Positions 20,409 through 28,765 of a DNA stretch of 64,000 nt are shown here, one piece after another. The number at the start of each line of letters is the position of its first letter. The first letter of the stretch is position 1. The stretch comes from Paramagnetospirillum kuznetsovii. GTDB lineage: Bacteria > Pseudomonadota > Alphaproteobacteria > Rhodospirillales > Magnetospirillaceae. Location: the NCBI RefSeq assembly GCF_003284725.1, contig NZ_PGTO01000001.1, positions 434,001 to 498,000 of the forward strand. The letters run 5' to 3'. Position numbers and translations under genes: made by a program. The notes below the pieces were generated by a model. That model was not told where the DNA came from. It did not search any database and worked only from the letters and a program-made list of their open reading frames with translations.

Positions 20409-20915
20409 ATGCGCGGACTTATTGTCATCCTCTCCCTGTTGCTTTGCTTTCCCGCCGTGGCGGCCGAATCCTGGGGCCTGCCGGGCGAGCAGGAAGCCAG
20501 CTTCGACGGCAAGGTGGTGGATATCCAATGCGCCCTGACCGGCGATTGCCCCAAGGATTGCGGCGCCGGGCGCCGTCAGCTCGGTCTTCTGAAAAAGGAT
20601 GGTACGTTGATCCTGGCCATGAAAAATGCCGATCCATTCGCAGGCGCCACCCGTGATCTGCTGCCCTTCTGCGGCAAGCCGGTCACGGTGGACGGGCTGT
20701 TCACCAGCAACGAGGGCGTGCGCGCCTTCGCGCTTCAGCGGGTCAAGCCGCCCGGCGGCGATTGGATCGCCGCCAATGGCTTTGCCCGCGACTGGGCCAA
20801 GGCCCATGAGCTTAAGCCCGGCTCGCCCCAGTTGGAGGAATGGTACCGCCATGACGAAATGGTCGCGGCACGTATCAAGGCCGAGGGCAAGCTGGGCCTG
20901 GGGCCGGAAAAATGA
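20409..20915 (+). CDS. Small exported Cys protein, likely relative of the preceding gene product
   Basis: A 168-residue protein with a signal peptide (residues 1-19, ending AVAAE). The core FDGKVVDIQCALTGDCPKDCG has Cys41, Cys47 and Cys51, followed by KDGTLILAMKN and Cys88 in LLPFCGKPVTVDG. The order 'G-x-V-x-D, Cys cluster, DGT, beta strand' matches the previous protein, so the two probably arose by duplication and share a fold. The function is unknown. The start at 20409 is preferred over GTG 20400. It overlaps the next gene by 4 bases. Confidence 0.75.
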   Translation: MRGLIVILSLLLCFPAVAAESWGLPGEQEASFDGKVVDIQCALTGDCPKDCGAGRRQLGLLKKDGTLILAMKNADPFAGATRDLLPFCGKPVTVDGLFTSNEGVRAFALQRVKPPGGDWIAANGFARDWAKAHELKPGSPQLEEWYRHDEMVAARIKAEGKLGLGPEK

Positions 20916-22807
20916 GCGTGGCGGCCATCGGCGGAGTCTGGGTTATCTCGGTGCGCGGCTGGCTTGGCGGCTCGCTGGCCGTGCTGTGCGCCTTCCTGGC
21001 GGGGGTGTCGGGTTTCATTCTTTACGAGCTGGACTTGCGCAAGCACGACTACCAGATCCTGAATCTGGCGGGACAGATGCGGGTGGTGGCCTCCTCCCTG
21101 GAACAGCAGGCCAATGACGTGCTCAGCCAGAGTGTTTTGCAGGGCCGTTCCCTCGATCAGAGCTTCGGACTGTTCGAGCGCACCACAGCGGAACGGATCA
21201 GCCTCTACGAACAGATCATCACCGGTTTCGCCAATCGCGAACTTCCCGCCGCTCTGACCGGGCGTGACGAGGCCCTGCGCTGCAATTGGGACAAGCCCTC
21301 CACCAACCAGTTGGATATCTCGGTGGCGCAGTGGCAGCGCTACCGCAGCGGTCTGGCGGCGGCGCGCGGCCCCGATCCCCTTCACCCCCATACCCTGGCC
21401 ATGGCCAATTACATGCTGTCCAACGGCCCCGCCCTGGTGGCCTCCACCGAGGAACTGGCCCGGGCGTTCCAGGCCATGATGGAGGGCAAGCTGCTGCTGG
21501 TCCGGCTTTCGATCGTCGGCATGCTGGCGGGCGGCGCCATGGTCACCGTGTTTGTCCTGCTGCTGCTCGGTCGCACCATCTTGAAGCCGCTGGACCGGAC
21601 GGTGGCGGGCTTTGCCCGGGTCTCCGCGGGTGATCTTGGCTTTCAGGTGGCAGAGGCCGAGACCGTTGAGTTTGGCCGCATGACCCGGTCCTTCAACGAC
21701 CTGTCGCAGCGGCTGCATTCCATGTTCGGGCTGATCGACCATATCGGTCGGGGCTGCGACCTGCGCGAGACCATGGAGTTCATCGTCACCGCCTTTCGCC
21801 GCTTCGTCTCGGTGGATGGATTGGTGCTGCTGGTGGCAGCGCCCGAGGGCGGCCGGTTCCGGGTGGAAAGCCGCCACGGTGCCCCGGTGGCCGCTTGGCC
21901 CGACCTGGCCGATCCTCTGCTGGAGCGCGCGGTGCACGGCAACACCCCGATCATCGCCGGGTCCGAGGCGGGCGAACTGGCCGTGGCCATGGCGAAGAGT
22001 GGTCTTAAGACGGCGCTTCTCCTGCCCATGGGCAGCATCCGCGACGGCGGGGCGGTGCTGGCGGTGACATCCCGGCTGGCCGACGCCTATTCCCCCGAGC
22101 ACCGCCAGTTCCTGGGCAGCATGGCCACCCAGGTGGATGCGGTGCTGTCGCGGACGCTGGCCATGGACGCCCTGGTGGTGGCGGCGGTGCAGGGGCTGGC
22201 CAAGCTGGCGGAAAGCCGTGATCCCGAAACCGGCGACCATCTCGTCCGCATGAGCCTCTATTCCTCCTTCATCGCCGAGGAACTGGGCAAGCGACCCGAG
22301 CACCGCGACCTGATCGACCCCGGCTATGTCCGTTCCGTTCATCGCTTCGCCCCCATGCACGACATCGGCAAGGTGGGCATCGCCGACCGGGTGCTGCTCA
22401 AGCCCGGACGGCTGGACGACGAGGAACGGGTGGAAATGAACCGGCATCCGCTGATCGGCGCCGAGGTGCTGCGCCTGTGCGAGCAGCGCATGAACGAACT
22501 GGGGCGCAGCGTCTTTCAAATCGGCATCGAGATCGCCGAAAGCCATCACGAGAAATGGGACGGCACCGGCTATCCCCACGGTCTTAGGGGAAGCGCCATT
22601 CCGCTGTCGGCCCGTATCGTCGCGGTCGCCGACGTCTTCGACGCCCTCACGTCCAAGCGCCCCTACAAGGATGCCTTCAGCGTGGAAAAAGCCATGGCGA
22701 TCATCCACCAGGATTCCGGCCGCCATTTCGACCCGGAAGTGGTTGAGGTGCTCGATCTCGTCATGCCCGCCGTGCTTGACGTTTATGACCGGCTGAAGCA
22801 CGTATGA
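20912..22807 (+). CDS. Membrane-bound HD-GYP cyclic-di-GMP phosphodiesterase
   Basis: A 631-residue protein. An N-terminal transmembrane helix (about 17-36) and a second near 195-215 bracket a periplasmic sensor region. HAMP follows (TILKPLDRTVAGFARVSAGDL), then a GAF-like domain, then HD-GYP from about residue 415. The HD motif is in APMHDIGKVGI and the GYP motif in HHEKWDGTGYPHGL, and the metal-binding histidines appear intact. It should hydrolyse c-di-GMP in response to a periplasmic signal. It is coupled by ATGA overlaps to the genes on both sides, so the signal may be the redox or metal state handled by this cluster. Confidence 0.92.
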   Translation: MSVAAIGGVWVISVRGWLGGSLAVLCAFLAGVSGFILYELDLRKHDYQILNLAGQMRVVASSLEQQANDVLSQSVLQGRSLDQSFGLFERTTAERISLYEQIITGFANRELPAALTGRDEALRCNWDKPSTNQLDISVAQWQRYRSGLAAARGPDPLHPHTLAMANYMLSNGPALVASTEELARAFQAMMEGKLLLVRLSIVGMLAGGAMVTVFVLLLLGRTILKPLDRTVAGFARVSAGDLGFQVAEAETVEFGRMTRSFNDLSQRLHSMFGLIDHIGRGCDLRETMEFIVTAFRRFVSVDGLVLLVAAPEGGRFRVESRHGAPVAAWPDLADPLLERAVHGNTPIIAGSEAGELAVAMAKSGLKTALLLPMGSIRDGGAVLAVTSRLADAYSPEHRQFLGSMATQVDAVLSRTLAMDALVVAAVQGLAKLAESRDPETGDHLVRMSLYSSFIAEELGKRPEHRDLIDPGYVRSVHRFAPMHDIGKVGIADRVLLKPGRLDDEERVEMNRHPLIGAEVLRLCEQRMNELGRSVFQIGIEIAESHHEKWDGTGYPHGLRGSAIPLSARIVAVADVFDALTSKRPYKDAFSVEKAMAIIHQDSGRHFDPEVVEVLDLVMPAVLDVYDRLKHV

Positions 22808-23967
22808 TTCGCCTTATCCTCCTGCTGTTCGCCTTCCTCCTTTCCGGCGCCGTCGGCGCCGAGGAATACTGGACGCGGCCGCTGAAGCCCCAGGGCAAGG
22901 CCCCGGCGGCATGGTCGGATCTGGAAGCCTCGCTGGACCCGCGATCCTGCGGGGCCTGCCACCCCGACAAGCTGGCGGAATGGAGCGGATCGCTGCACGC
23001 CAAGGCCTTCTCGCCCGGTCTGGTCGGGCAGTTGCTGACCTTCTCGAAGGAGGAGACCCAGGACTGTCTCGACTGCCACGCGCCCCTGGCCGAGCAGGCG
23101 GCGGCCTTCGAGGCGGCCCGGAAGACGGGCAAGGCCCACCTGTCCGAGGCCCAGGGCTTGGCGGCGGCGGGCAATTCCTGCGGCGGCTGTCACCTGCGCG
23201 GCCATCAGCGTTTCGGGCCGCCGCAACGGAGCACCGGCGCTCTCGGCCCGATCAAGGGCGACCTGCCCCATGGCGGCTTTACCGGCGACGCCGATTTCGA
23301 GCGTTCGGAGTTCTGCGCTGCCTGCCACCAGTTTGCCGCCGATCAGGCCATCAACGGTAAACCGCTGGAGAACACCGTGGCGGAATGGCGGGCCAGCCCC
23401 CAGGCCGCCGCCGGGCAGAATTGCCAGTCCTGCCATATGCCCGATCGCCAGCATCTGTGGCGGGGCATCCATGATCCCGTCACCACCGCCGCCGGTCTGA
23501 CCCCCAAAGTTTCCGCCGACCACGACAAGGCCCGCTTCGCCGTGACCTCGACGGGCGTGGGGCACGCCTTCCCCACCTATGTCACCCCTAAGGTCATCCT
23601 GCACGCCGTACTGCTCGACGGGGCAAACAAGCCGAAGCAAGGCACCGAGGCAACTTACGTCATCCAGCGCCGGGTCGAGTTCGACGGCAGCGACTGGCAC
23701 GAAATTTCCGATACTAGGCTGCTGCCGGGACAGAGCGCGGCGGTGGAGATCAACTGGCGGGACGCGACGCGGGCAAAGGTCTGGCTGGAGGTGCAGCCCG
23801 ACGACTTCTACCACTCGGTCACCTATGCCCAATTGCGCCGCGACCTGCCCAAGGCGGGCGCGGCGGCCCGGCTGATCGCCGAGGCCGATTCCCGTACCCG
23901 GTCCACCATCTATACCCTGTTCGCCGCCGAGATCGCGCGGCCCAGCGCTTCGGGAGATCGCCCATGA
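22804..23967 (+). CDS. Pentaheme c-type cytochrome
   Basis: A 387-residue exported protein with a signal peptide (1-19). It has five heme-binding motifs: CGACH (49-53), CLDCH (88-92), CGGCH (126-130), CAACH (171-175) and CQSCH (207-211). The spacing resembles cytochrome c554-like multiheme proteins. The C-terminal part is a non-heme, probably beta-rich domain containing GVGHAFPTYVTPK. The partner and substrate are unknown. It starts within the stop of the HD-GYP gene (ATGA), and its own stop overlaps a 47-codon gene in the same way. Confidence 0.93.
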   Translation: MIRLILLLFAFLLSGAVGAEEYWTRPLKPQGKAPAAWSDLEASLDPRSCGACHPDKLAEWSGSLHAKAFSPGLVGQLLTFSKEETQDCLDCHAPLAEQAAAFEAARKTGKAHLSEAQGLAAAGNSCGGCHLRGHQRFGPPQRSTGALGPIKGDLPHGGFTGDADFERSEFCAACHQFAADQAINGKPLENTVAEWRASPQAAAGQNCQSCHMPDRQHLWRGIHDPVTTAAGLTPKVSADHDKARFAVTSTGVGHAFPTYVTPKVILHAVLLDGANKPKQGTEATYVIQRRVEFDGSDWHEISDTRLLPGQSAAVEINWRDATRAKVWLEVQPDDFYHSVTYAQLRRDLPKAGAAARLIAEADSRTRSTIYTLFAAEIARPSASGDRP

Positions 23968-24107
23968 ACATCGCCCGCTCCCCCGACGAACAGCCCGCCA
24001 CATCCGAGCGCAAGCAATGGTTCGGCACCATGGGCGATATCCGCGCCGGAATTTCGGTCAGCGTGGCCAATGTGGAGGGCTTCCTGTCGGCCATGCGCCA
24101 GGCTTAA
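23964..24107 (+). CDS. 47-residue microprotein coupled to the pentaheme cytochrome
   Basis: ATG at 23964 overlaps the cytochrome stop (CCATGA), the same arrangement as the other joints of this operon. The product starts MNIARSPDEQPATSERK and ends FLSAMRQA. It has no signal peptide or transmembrane helix, and no cysteine. The segment GTMGDIRAGISVSVANVEGFL is moderately hydrophobic and could form an amphipathic helix. No family is recognised. It ends at TAA 24105-24107, touching the stop of the convergent DUF1223 gene. Translation is supported only by the overlap. Confidence 0.5.
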   Translation: MNIARSPDEQPATSERKQWFGTMGDIRAGISVSVANVEGFLSAMRQA

Positions 24108-24811
24108 CGCAGCGGAATGGTCGCCGCGCCCAGCATCCGCCCCTGGCCGGCCCCCTGGACCAGCACGGCGACCATGGTGGCGCTGTCGGGCACCGACGAC
24201 AGGTCGAGGCTGACGGTCTTGGCCGAACCATCCCAAAGTCCCAGGGGATAGACGACCCGGACAATGGAATAATCCTTCAGAATCCGCCCGGCGTTTTCGC
24301 CCCGCGCCACCCTGGTCTCGCTCTCGCCGCCATAGGCGACCACGGTAATCTCGGCCGGAACTCCGGCCCCCAGTTCGACCGCCAGCTTGCCGTCAGCCCG
24401 CGACAGATGAATGGGCAGGCCGTCGCGCTTGCTTTCCAAGGCCGCCAGGACGGCGGGACGGTCGAAGCCCACCACGTCGGTGGCGCCCTGGATCACCATC
24501 TGGGGGGTATAGATGGTCGGGAGATTCAGACTGTGGGCATAGGCATTCTGCCGCGACGTGGCGGCCTTCAGGCTGAACGGATCCTTCCAGCCGAGGCGGT
24601 CCCAATAGTCGATGTGATAGGCCAGGGTGATGAGGCTCGGCCGCTTGGCCAGTTCACCCAGCAGGCGGTCGGCGGGTGGACAGGAGCTGCACCCTTGCGA
24701 GGTGAACAGCTCGACCACAACCGGCATGGGCTCGGCGCGGACGGCCGGGCCCAGCAGCAGAGGACCGGCCAAGCTAAACGCCACGCCCATGATCCGCGCC
24801 GTCCGTCCCAT
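24104..24811 (-). CDS. DUF1223 exported thioredoxin-like protein
   Basis: A 235-residue protein with a signal peptide (about 1-26) followed by VVVELFTSQGCSSCPPADRLLGELA, the hallmark of DUF1223, a thioredoxin-fold family with a CxxC-like SSC centre. The middle segment AYHIDYWDRLGWKDPFS is also conserved in the family. The function is unknown. It is convergent with the Cys/heme operon, sharing 4 bases with it, and lies just ahead of the LysR gene on the same strand. Its nearness to another exported redox cluster may be relevant. Confidence 0.88.
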   Translation of the reverse strand: MGRTARIMGVAFSLAGPLLLGPAVRAEPMPVVVELFTSQGCSSCPPADRLLGELAKRPSLITLAYHIDYWDRLGWKDPFSLKAATSRQNAYAHSLNLPTIYTPQMVIQGATDVVGFDRPAVLAALESKRDGLPIHLSRADGKLAVELGAGVPAEITVVAYGGESETRVARGENAGRILKDYSIVRVVYPLGLWDGSAKTVSLDLSSVPDSATMVAVLVQGAGQGRMLGAATIPLR

Positions 24812-24841
24812 GGAATCCTCCCAATCGAACCATCCTGGTCC

Positions 24842-25774
24842 CTATTCGCCACGGGAAAGGGAAAGGTTTCCCGCTCCTTCGGACAATCGCTGACAAAGGC
24901 GCGGCCGGGCGAAATCGAGAAAGGCCCGCAGCTTCAGCGGCAGCGGCCCCTGGGCGCCATGGATCAGGTTGACCGGCCAAGGCGGCGGCTCGAAATTCGC
25001 CAAGACGACCTGAAGTTCGCCCTCTCGCACGGATTTGGCGGCCTGATAGGACAGCACACGGGTCAGCCCGACACCCGCCCGCGCGGCATCAATGGCCGCC
25101 TCGGCGGTATTGACCGTCAGCCGGAAGTGAACGGGGACCGCGATTTCCGACCTTCCCGCCCCGAAGGTCCAGGATTTGCCGACGGCCAGCGCCTGGAAGG
25201 AAATGCAGTCGTGGCCGCCAAGCTCGGACGGCGTGGCGGGAACACCCCGTTCAGCCAGATAGGCGGGGCTGGCGCAAACCATCTGGCGGACCGTGCCCAG
25301 GCCCATGGCGATCAGGCTGCTATCGGGAAGGTCGCCGATCCGGATCGCCACGTCGACATGATCGTCCAGCAGATGGACCCAGCGGTCCGACAGCACCAAA
25401 CGGGCGTCGATGTCGGGGTGCAGCCGCAGAAACGCAACCACCACCGGCAAGACATGCAGGCGGCCGAAGACGATGGGGGCGGTGATGACCAGATCGCCCT
25501 TCGGCGTGGCGTATTCGCCCGCCGCGGCGCGTTCTGCCTCGCCCACCTGTTCCAGAATGCGGCGGCAGGCCGCCAGATAGGATTGACCGGCCTCGGTCAG
25601 GGCCAGCTTTCGCGTCGAGCGATGCAGCAGCCGGGCACCCAAATGGGCCTCAAGCTCGCCGACCTTGCGGCTGACGGTGGCGAGCGGCACTCCCAATTGG
25701 CGGGCGGCGGCGGAAAAGCTGCCGCCATCCACCACCGCCACCAGGATCGACATAGCCTCAAGACGGTCGGTCAT
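24842..25774 (-). CDS. LysR-family transcriptional regulator
   Basis: A 310-residue regulator with the N-terminal winged HTH (SILVAVVDGGSFSAAARQLG, then VSRKVGELEAHLGARLLHRSTR) and the periplasmic-binding-protein-like effector domain. It is transcribed away from the AhpD-like and flavin-type genes at 25883-27129, the usual LysR layout, so it probably controls them. The shared gap (25775-25882) is AT-rich and should hold the operator; TAATCATCGCTCATTA near 25802 is suggestive. The ATG at 25774 was chosen over 25789. Confidence 0.9.
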   Translation of the reverse strand: MTDRLEAMSILVAVVDGGSFSAAARQLGVPLATVSRKVGELEAHLGARLLHRSTRKLALTEAGQSYLAACRRILEQVGEAERAAAGEYATPKGDLVITAPIVFGRLHVLPVVVAFLRLHPDIDARLVLSDRWVHLLDDHVDVAIRIGDLPDSSLIAMGLGTVRQMVCASPAYLAERGVPATPSELGGHDCISFQALAVGKSWTFGAGRSEIAVPVHFRLTVNTAEAAIDAARAGVGLTRVLSYQAAKSVREGELQVVLANFEPPPWPVNLIHGAQGPLPLKLRAFLDFARPRLCQRLSEGAGNLSLSRGE

Positions 25775-25882
25775 AGTCTCAAATTTCAAGATAGTGATTC
25801 TTAATCATCGCTCATTATGGCCAATTATGGAAGGTGATAGCGTCTGGTCACTCCGTAGCAACCACGACCACGAGGTTTCCCA

Positions 25883-26434
25883 ATGTCCCTGATCGCCACG
25901 CCCGCCACCATCGAAGACGCGCCCGCCGCCTCCCAGCCGCTGCTTCGCGCCGTCAAAGCCCAATTGGGTGTCGTGCCCAACCTGTTCCGGCTGGTTTCCA
26001 ACAGCCCCGCCGCGCTGGAAGGCTATCTCGGCCTGTCGGGCGCCCTGGGCAAGGGGACGCTGTCGGCCCAGACCCGCGAGCGCATCGCCTTGGCGGTGGC
26101 CGAGATCAACGGCTGCGACTACTGCCTCGCCGCCCATTCCTATCTGGGCAAGACTCTGGCGAAGTTGGACGACGCCGAGATCGCCGCCAACCGGCACGGC
26201 GTTTCCACCGACGCCAAGGCCGACGCGGCGGTACGCTTTGCCGCCAAGATCGTCCATCAACGCGGCCGCACCGACGAGGCCGATCTGAAACTGGTCCGGG
26301 CGGCTGGCTATGACGACGCCCAGATCGTCGAGATCGTGCTGCATGTCGCGCTCAACACCTGGACCAATTACATCAATCTGGTGGGCGCCACCGACCTTGA
26401 TTTCCCCGCCGCCCAGACCCTGAACGCCGCCTGA
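25883..26434 (+). CDS. Carboxymuconolactone decarboxylase/AhpD-family peroxidase-like protein
   Basis: A 183-residue cytoplasmic protein. The segment ERIALAVAEINGCDYCLAAHSYLG carries the CxxC-x3-H centre of AhpD-like alkylhydroperoxidases. The N-terminal part (QLGVVPNLFRLVSNSPAALEGYL) matches the uncharacterised peroxidase-related subfamily. It probably takes part in peroxide or electrophile defence. It is divergent from a LysR gene, with a flavin-type gene downstream, a common stress-response unit. Confidence 0.9.
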   Translation: MSLIATPATIEDAPAASQPLLRAVKAQLGVVPNLFRLVSNSPAALEGYLGLSGALGKGTLSAQTRERIALAVAEINGCDYCLAAHSYLGKTLAKLDDAEIAANRHGVSTDAKADAAVRFAAKIVHQRGRTDEADLKLVRAAGYDDAQIVEIVLHVALNTWTNYINLVGATDLDFPAAQTLNAA

Positions 26435-26499
26435 CGCGCCAAGCCGCCGCCCGACACGGCCGGGTGGCGGCTCATCCGTCTTCAGCGAGGACAATCGCC

Positions 26500-27129
26500 A
26501 TGAGCCTCCCGCACAAACCGGCCAGCGACATCGCCTTCTCCCCGGCGGTCAAGGCGGTGCAAAGCCGCATGGGATCGCGCGCCGCCTATGCCCGCATGGA
26601 AACCGGCGACGGCTGGGAAAGCCGCGTCACGCCGGACCTGGCCCGCTTCATCGCCTTGCAGACCAGCATCTTCATGGCCACCGTCAATGCCGAGGGCCAG
26701 CCCTATATTCAGCACCGCGGCGGCCCACCGGGCTTTCTCCATGTGCTCGACGACCGGACCATCGGCTTCGCCGATTTTGCCGGTAACCGGCAATACATCA
26801 CGCTGGGCAATCTGGCGGACAATCCCAGGGCCCATCTGTTCCTCATGGATTATGCCCAGCGGCAACGCGTCAAGCTGTGGGGGGAGGCGAGGGTGGTCGA
26901 GGATGACAAGGACTTGATCACGAGGCTGATGCCGCCGGACTACAAGGCGCGCCCCGAGCGGGCCATCCTGTTTTCCGTCGCCGCCTGGGACGCCAATTGT
27001 CCGCAGCATATTCCCCAACGGTTCGAAGCCGCCGAAGTGGCGGCCCTGCTGGACGAGCGCGACCGGCGCATCGCGGCGTTGGAGGCCGCGTTGGCGGCAG
27101 CGCGACACTCCCCTGGCGGCGAAAAATAA
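26500..27129 (+). CDS. Pyridoxamine 5'-phosphate oxidase-like FMN-binding protein
   Basis: A 209-residue protein of the split-barrel flavin fold. Typical segments are FIALQTSIFMATVNAEGQPYIQHRGGP, IGFADFAGNRQYITLGNLADNPRAHLFLMDY and a C-terminal coiled coil. It is more likely an FMN- or F420-type reductase than a vitamin B6 enzyme. The ATG at 26500 follows AGCGAGGA; a GTG at 26464 is less likely. It lies 65 bases after the AhpD-like gene and is probably under the same LysR regulator. Confidence 0.85.
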   Translation: MSLPHKPASDIAFSPAVKAVQSRMGSRAAYARMETGDGWESRVTPDLARFIALQTSIFMATVNAEGQPYIQHRGGPPGFLHVLDDRTIGFADFAGNRQYITLGNLADNPRAHLFLMDYAQRQRVKLWGEARVVEDDKDLITRLMPPDYKARPERAILFSVAAWDANCPQHIPQRFEAAEVAALLDERDRRIAALEAALAAARHSPGGEK

Positions 27130-27227
27130 TGCCGTCCGCCATGGGAACGAGGGAACTGGCTGTAACCAATCCGCCAATACCGGCGAATACACTTCAGATT
27201 CCCGCTGAAACAAAGGCCATTCCAGCC

Positions 27228-27866
27228 ATGGATATTGCGGCCGAGACCCCGTTCGAGGCATTGTCGGGCTTGATTGGAATAAAGGGTAGCGCTGCCGTGA
27301 CCAGCGGCGAGCAAAGGGAACCCGGCGCCGTTTGGGGCGCCCTGATGGCGGCCGCCCAGGATGGCGACGGCGCCGCCTATGGCCGTTTGCTGGCGGAAAT
27401 AACCCCGATGCTGCGCCGTGCCATCGGACGCCGGTGGGGCGGCGCCGATTGCGAGGACATCGTCCAGGAGGTACTGATCTCGCTGCATCGCGTCCGCCAC
27501 ACCTATGATCCCGGTCGGCCGTTCATGCCCTGGCTGATGGCCATCGCGCAGTTCCGCGTCGCCGATGCCGCCCGCAAATCGGCCCGGCGCACCGTGCACG
27601 AGCGGCCGGAATGGAGTTTCGAATTCGGCCTGCCCGATGTCGCCGCCGACGAACCCGATGAGCCCCAGGGCGATCCGCAACTCCTGCGTCGCGCCATCGC
27701 CAACCTGCCCGAAGGCCAGCGCCGCGCCGTCCAGCTGTTGAAACTGGAGGAATGCTCACTGAAGGAGGCTGCGGCCGAAACCGGCATGAGTGTTGGCGCA
27801 TTGAAGGTGGCGGTCCATCGCGGATTGAAGGCTCTGCGGGCCGCCATGAAGAAAACGGAGCGATGA
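27228..27866 (+). CDS. ECF RNA polymerase sigma factor
   Basis: A 212-residue sigma factor. Region 2 is seen in AAYGRLLAEITPMLRRAIG and DCEDIVQEVLISLH. Region 4 is seen in LPEGQRRAVQLLKLEECSLKEAAAETGMSVGALKVAVHRGLKALR. It overlaps by 4 bases the gene for its NrsF-type anti-sigma factor. The start is uncertain: ATG 27228 was chosen, with ATG 27129 giving a 33-residue extension. GGAACT near 27151 would match an autoregulated ECF promoter (GGAAC type) lying in the upstream gap. Confidence 0.9.
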   Translation: MDIAAETPFEALSGLIGIKGSAAVTSGEQREPGAVWGALMAAAQDGDGAAYGRLLAEITPMLRRAIGRRWGGADCEDIVQEVLISLHRVRHTYDPGRPFMPWLMAIAQFRVADAARKSARRTVHERPEWSFEFGLPDVAADEPDEPQGDPQLLRRAIANLPEGQRRAVQLLKLEECSLKEAAAETGMSVGALKVAVHRGLKALRAAMKKTER

Positions 27867-28507
27867 TGCGGACAGACGACCTGATCCTCTCCCTGAGCGA
27901 AGATGCGCGACCGGTCCGGCGCTTGCCGCCGCCCGGCCGCCGCGCGCTGGGCTGGTTCGCCCTGGCGGTTCCGGCGGTGGCCGTCATCGCCCTGGCCATG
28001 GGTTTGCGCGCCGATCTGGGTTTGCGCATGGCCGAACCCGCCTTCGTGATCCAATTGACCGCCTGCGGCGTGACCGCGTTCTGCGCCGCCGTCGCGGGCC
28101 TCGCGTTGACCATTCCGGGAACGTCCAAGCTGTGGGCATTGCTGCCGGTGCCGACCATGCTGGTATGGCTGGGGGGATTCGGCCGTCAATGTGTCCTGGA
28201 ATGGCTGGCCCCGGACTCCGGTGAACTGTTGAGCGGTCCCCACCTCCACTGCCTGCCGGACATCGCGGTGATCACCGCCATCCCCACGGCCGTCCTGCTG
28301 TTGATGCTGCGGCGTGGCGCCTGTTTCGAGCCCCGGCTGCCGGTGATGCTGGGCGGGCTGGCGGCGGCGGCCCTGGCCCATGGCGGGCTTTCGCTGGCCC
28401 ATCCCGAGGATGCCGGATTGCTGGTCCTGATCTTTCAATTCATTGCCATTGGAGCCTTGGCGCTCGTCGTCGGAAGCCGCCTGAATACCGTACCGAAGTT
28501 ACGGTAA
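27863..28507 (+). CDS. nrsF: NrsF-family (DUF1109) anti-sigma factor
   Basis: A 214-residue protein with six predicted transmembrane helices. It starts with RTDDLILSLSEDARPVRRLPPPGRR, the cytoplasmic arm typical of NrsF, and ends with LAHPEDAGLLVLIFQF before the last helix. NrsF proteins hold ECF sigma factors inactive at the membrane; in Caulobacter and related bacteria they respond to metal or oxidative stress. The overlap with the sigma gene supports the pairing. ATG 27863 and ATG 27866 are both usable. Confidence 0.88.
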   Translation: MMRTDDLILSLSEDARPVRRLPPPGRRALGWFALAVPAVAVIALAMGLRADLGLRMAEPAFVIQLTACGVTAFCAAVAGLALTIPGTSKLWALLPVPTMLVWLGGFGRQCVLEWLAPDSGELLSGPHLHCLPDIAVITAIPTAVLLLMLRRGACFEPRLPVMLGGLAAAALAHGGLSLAHPEDAGLLVLIFQFIAIGALALVVGSRLNTVPKLR

Positions 28508-28700
28508 TAAAATCCCACCAGATTTCCCGGACATCGCCGCTTCCGCCGATCCGAGCAACTGATCGTTCGTCCACAGGGTGCGGCCGAGCACATGGGGGCG
28601 GCGGTCGGGCGGGTCGAGATCGCTAGCCAGGACCATGAGGTCCAGCGTCCCACCCCGCAATCCGTCCAGCACCGGACCATGTGAGGTGTCGCGAGCGGGG
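28499..28700 (-). pseudogene. Remnant of a LysR-type regulator effector domain
   Basis: Read on the minus strand, one frame gives PVLDGLRGGTLDLMVLASD, then RPHVLGRTLWTNDQLLGSAE, then a stop at 28499. This matches the middle of a LysR effector domain ('LLDGLRSGxLDLALV...LWREPL'). No HTH domain or start codon precedes it within the gap, and the end is cut short. It overlaps the nrsF end by 9 bases. It is most likely a decayed fragment and not expressed. Confidence 0.6.
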
Positions 28701-28765
28701 CAGTCGGGCGTAGTTGACTAGGAAACCTTTGTGGTGTCATTATCTGTCAGCCATTGGAGTAGCGG

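Noticed and set aside
20735-22801. 688-codon minus-strand frame opposite the HD-GYP gene
   Set aside because: Antisense of a well-supported gene with all domain motifs in place; composition is typical of a shadow frame.
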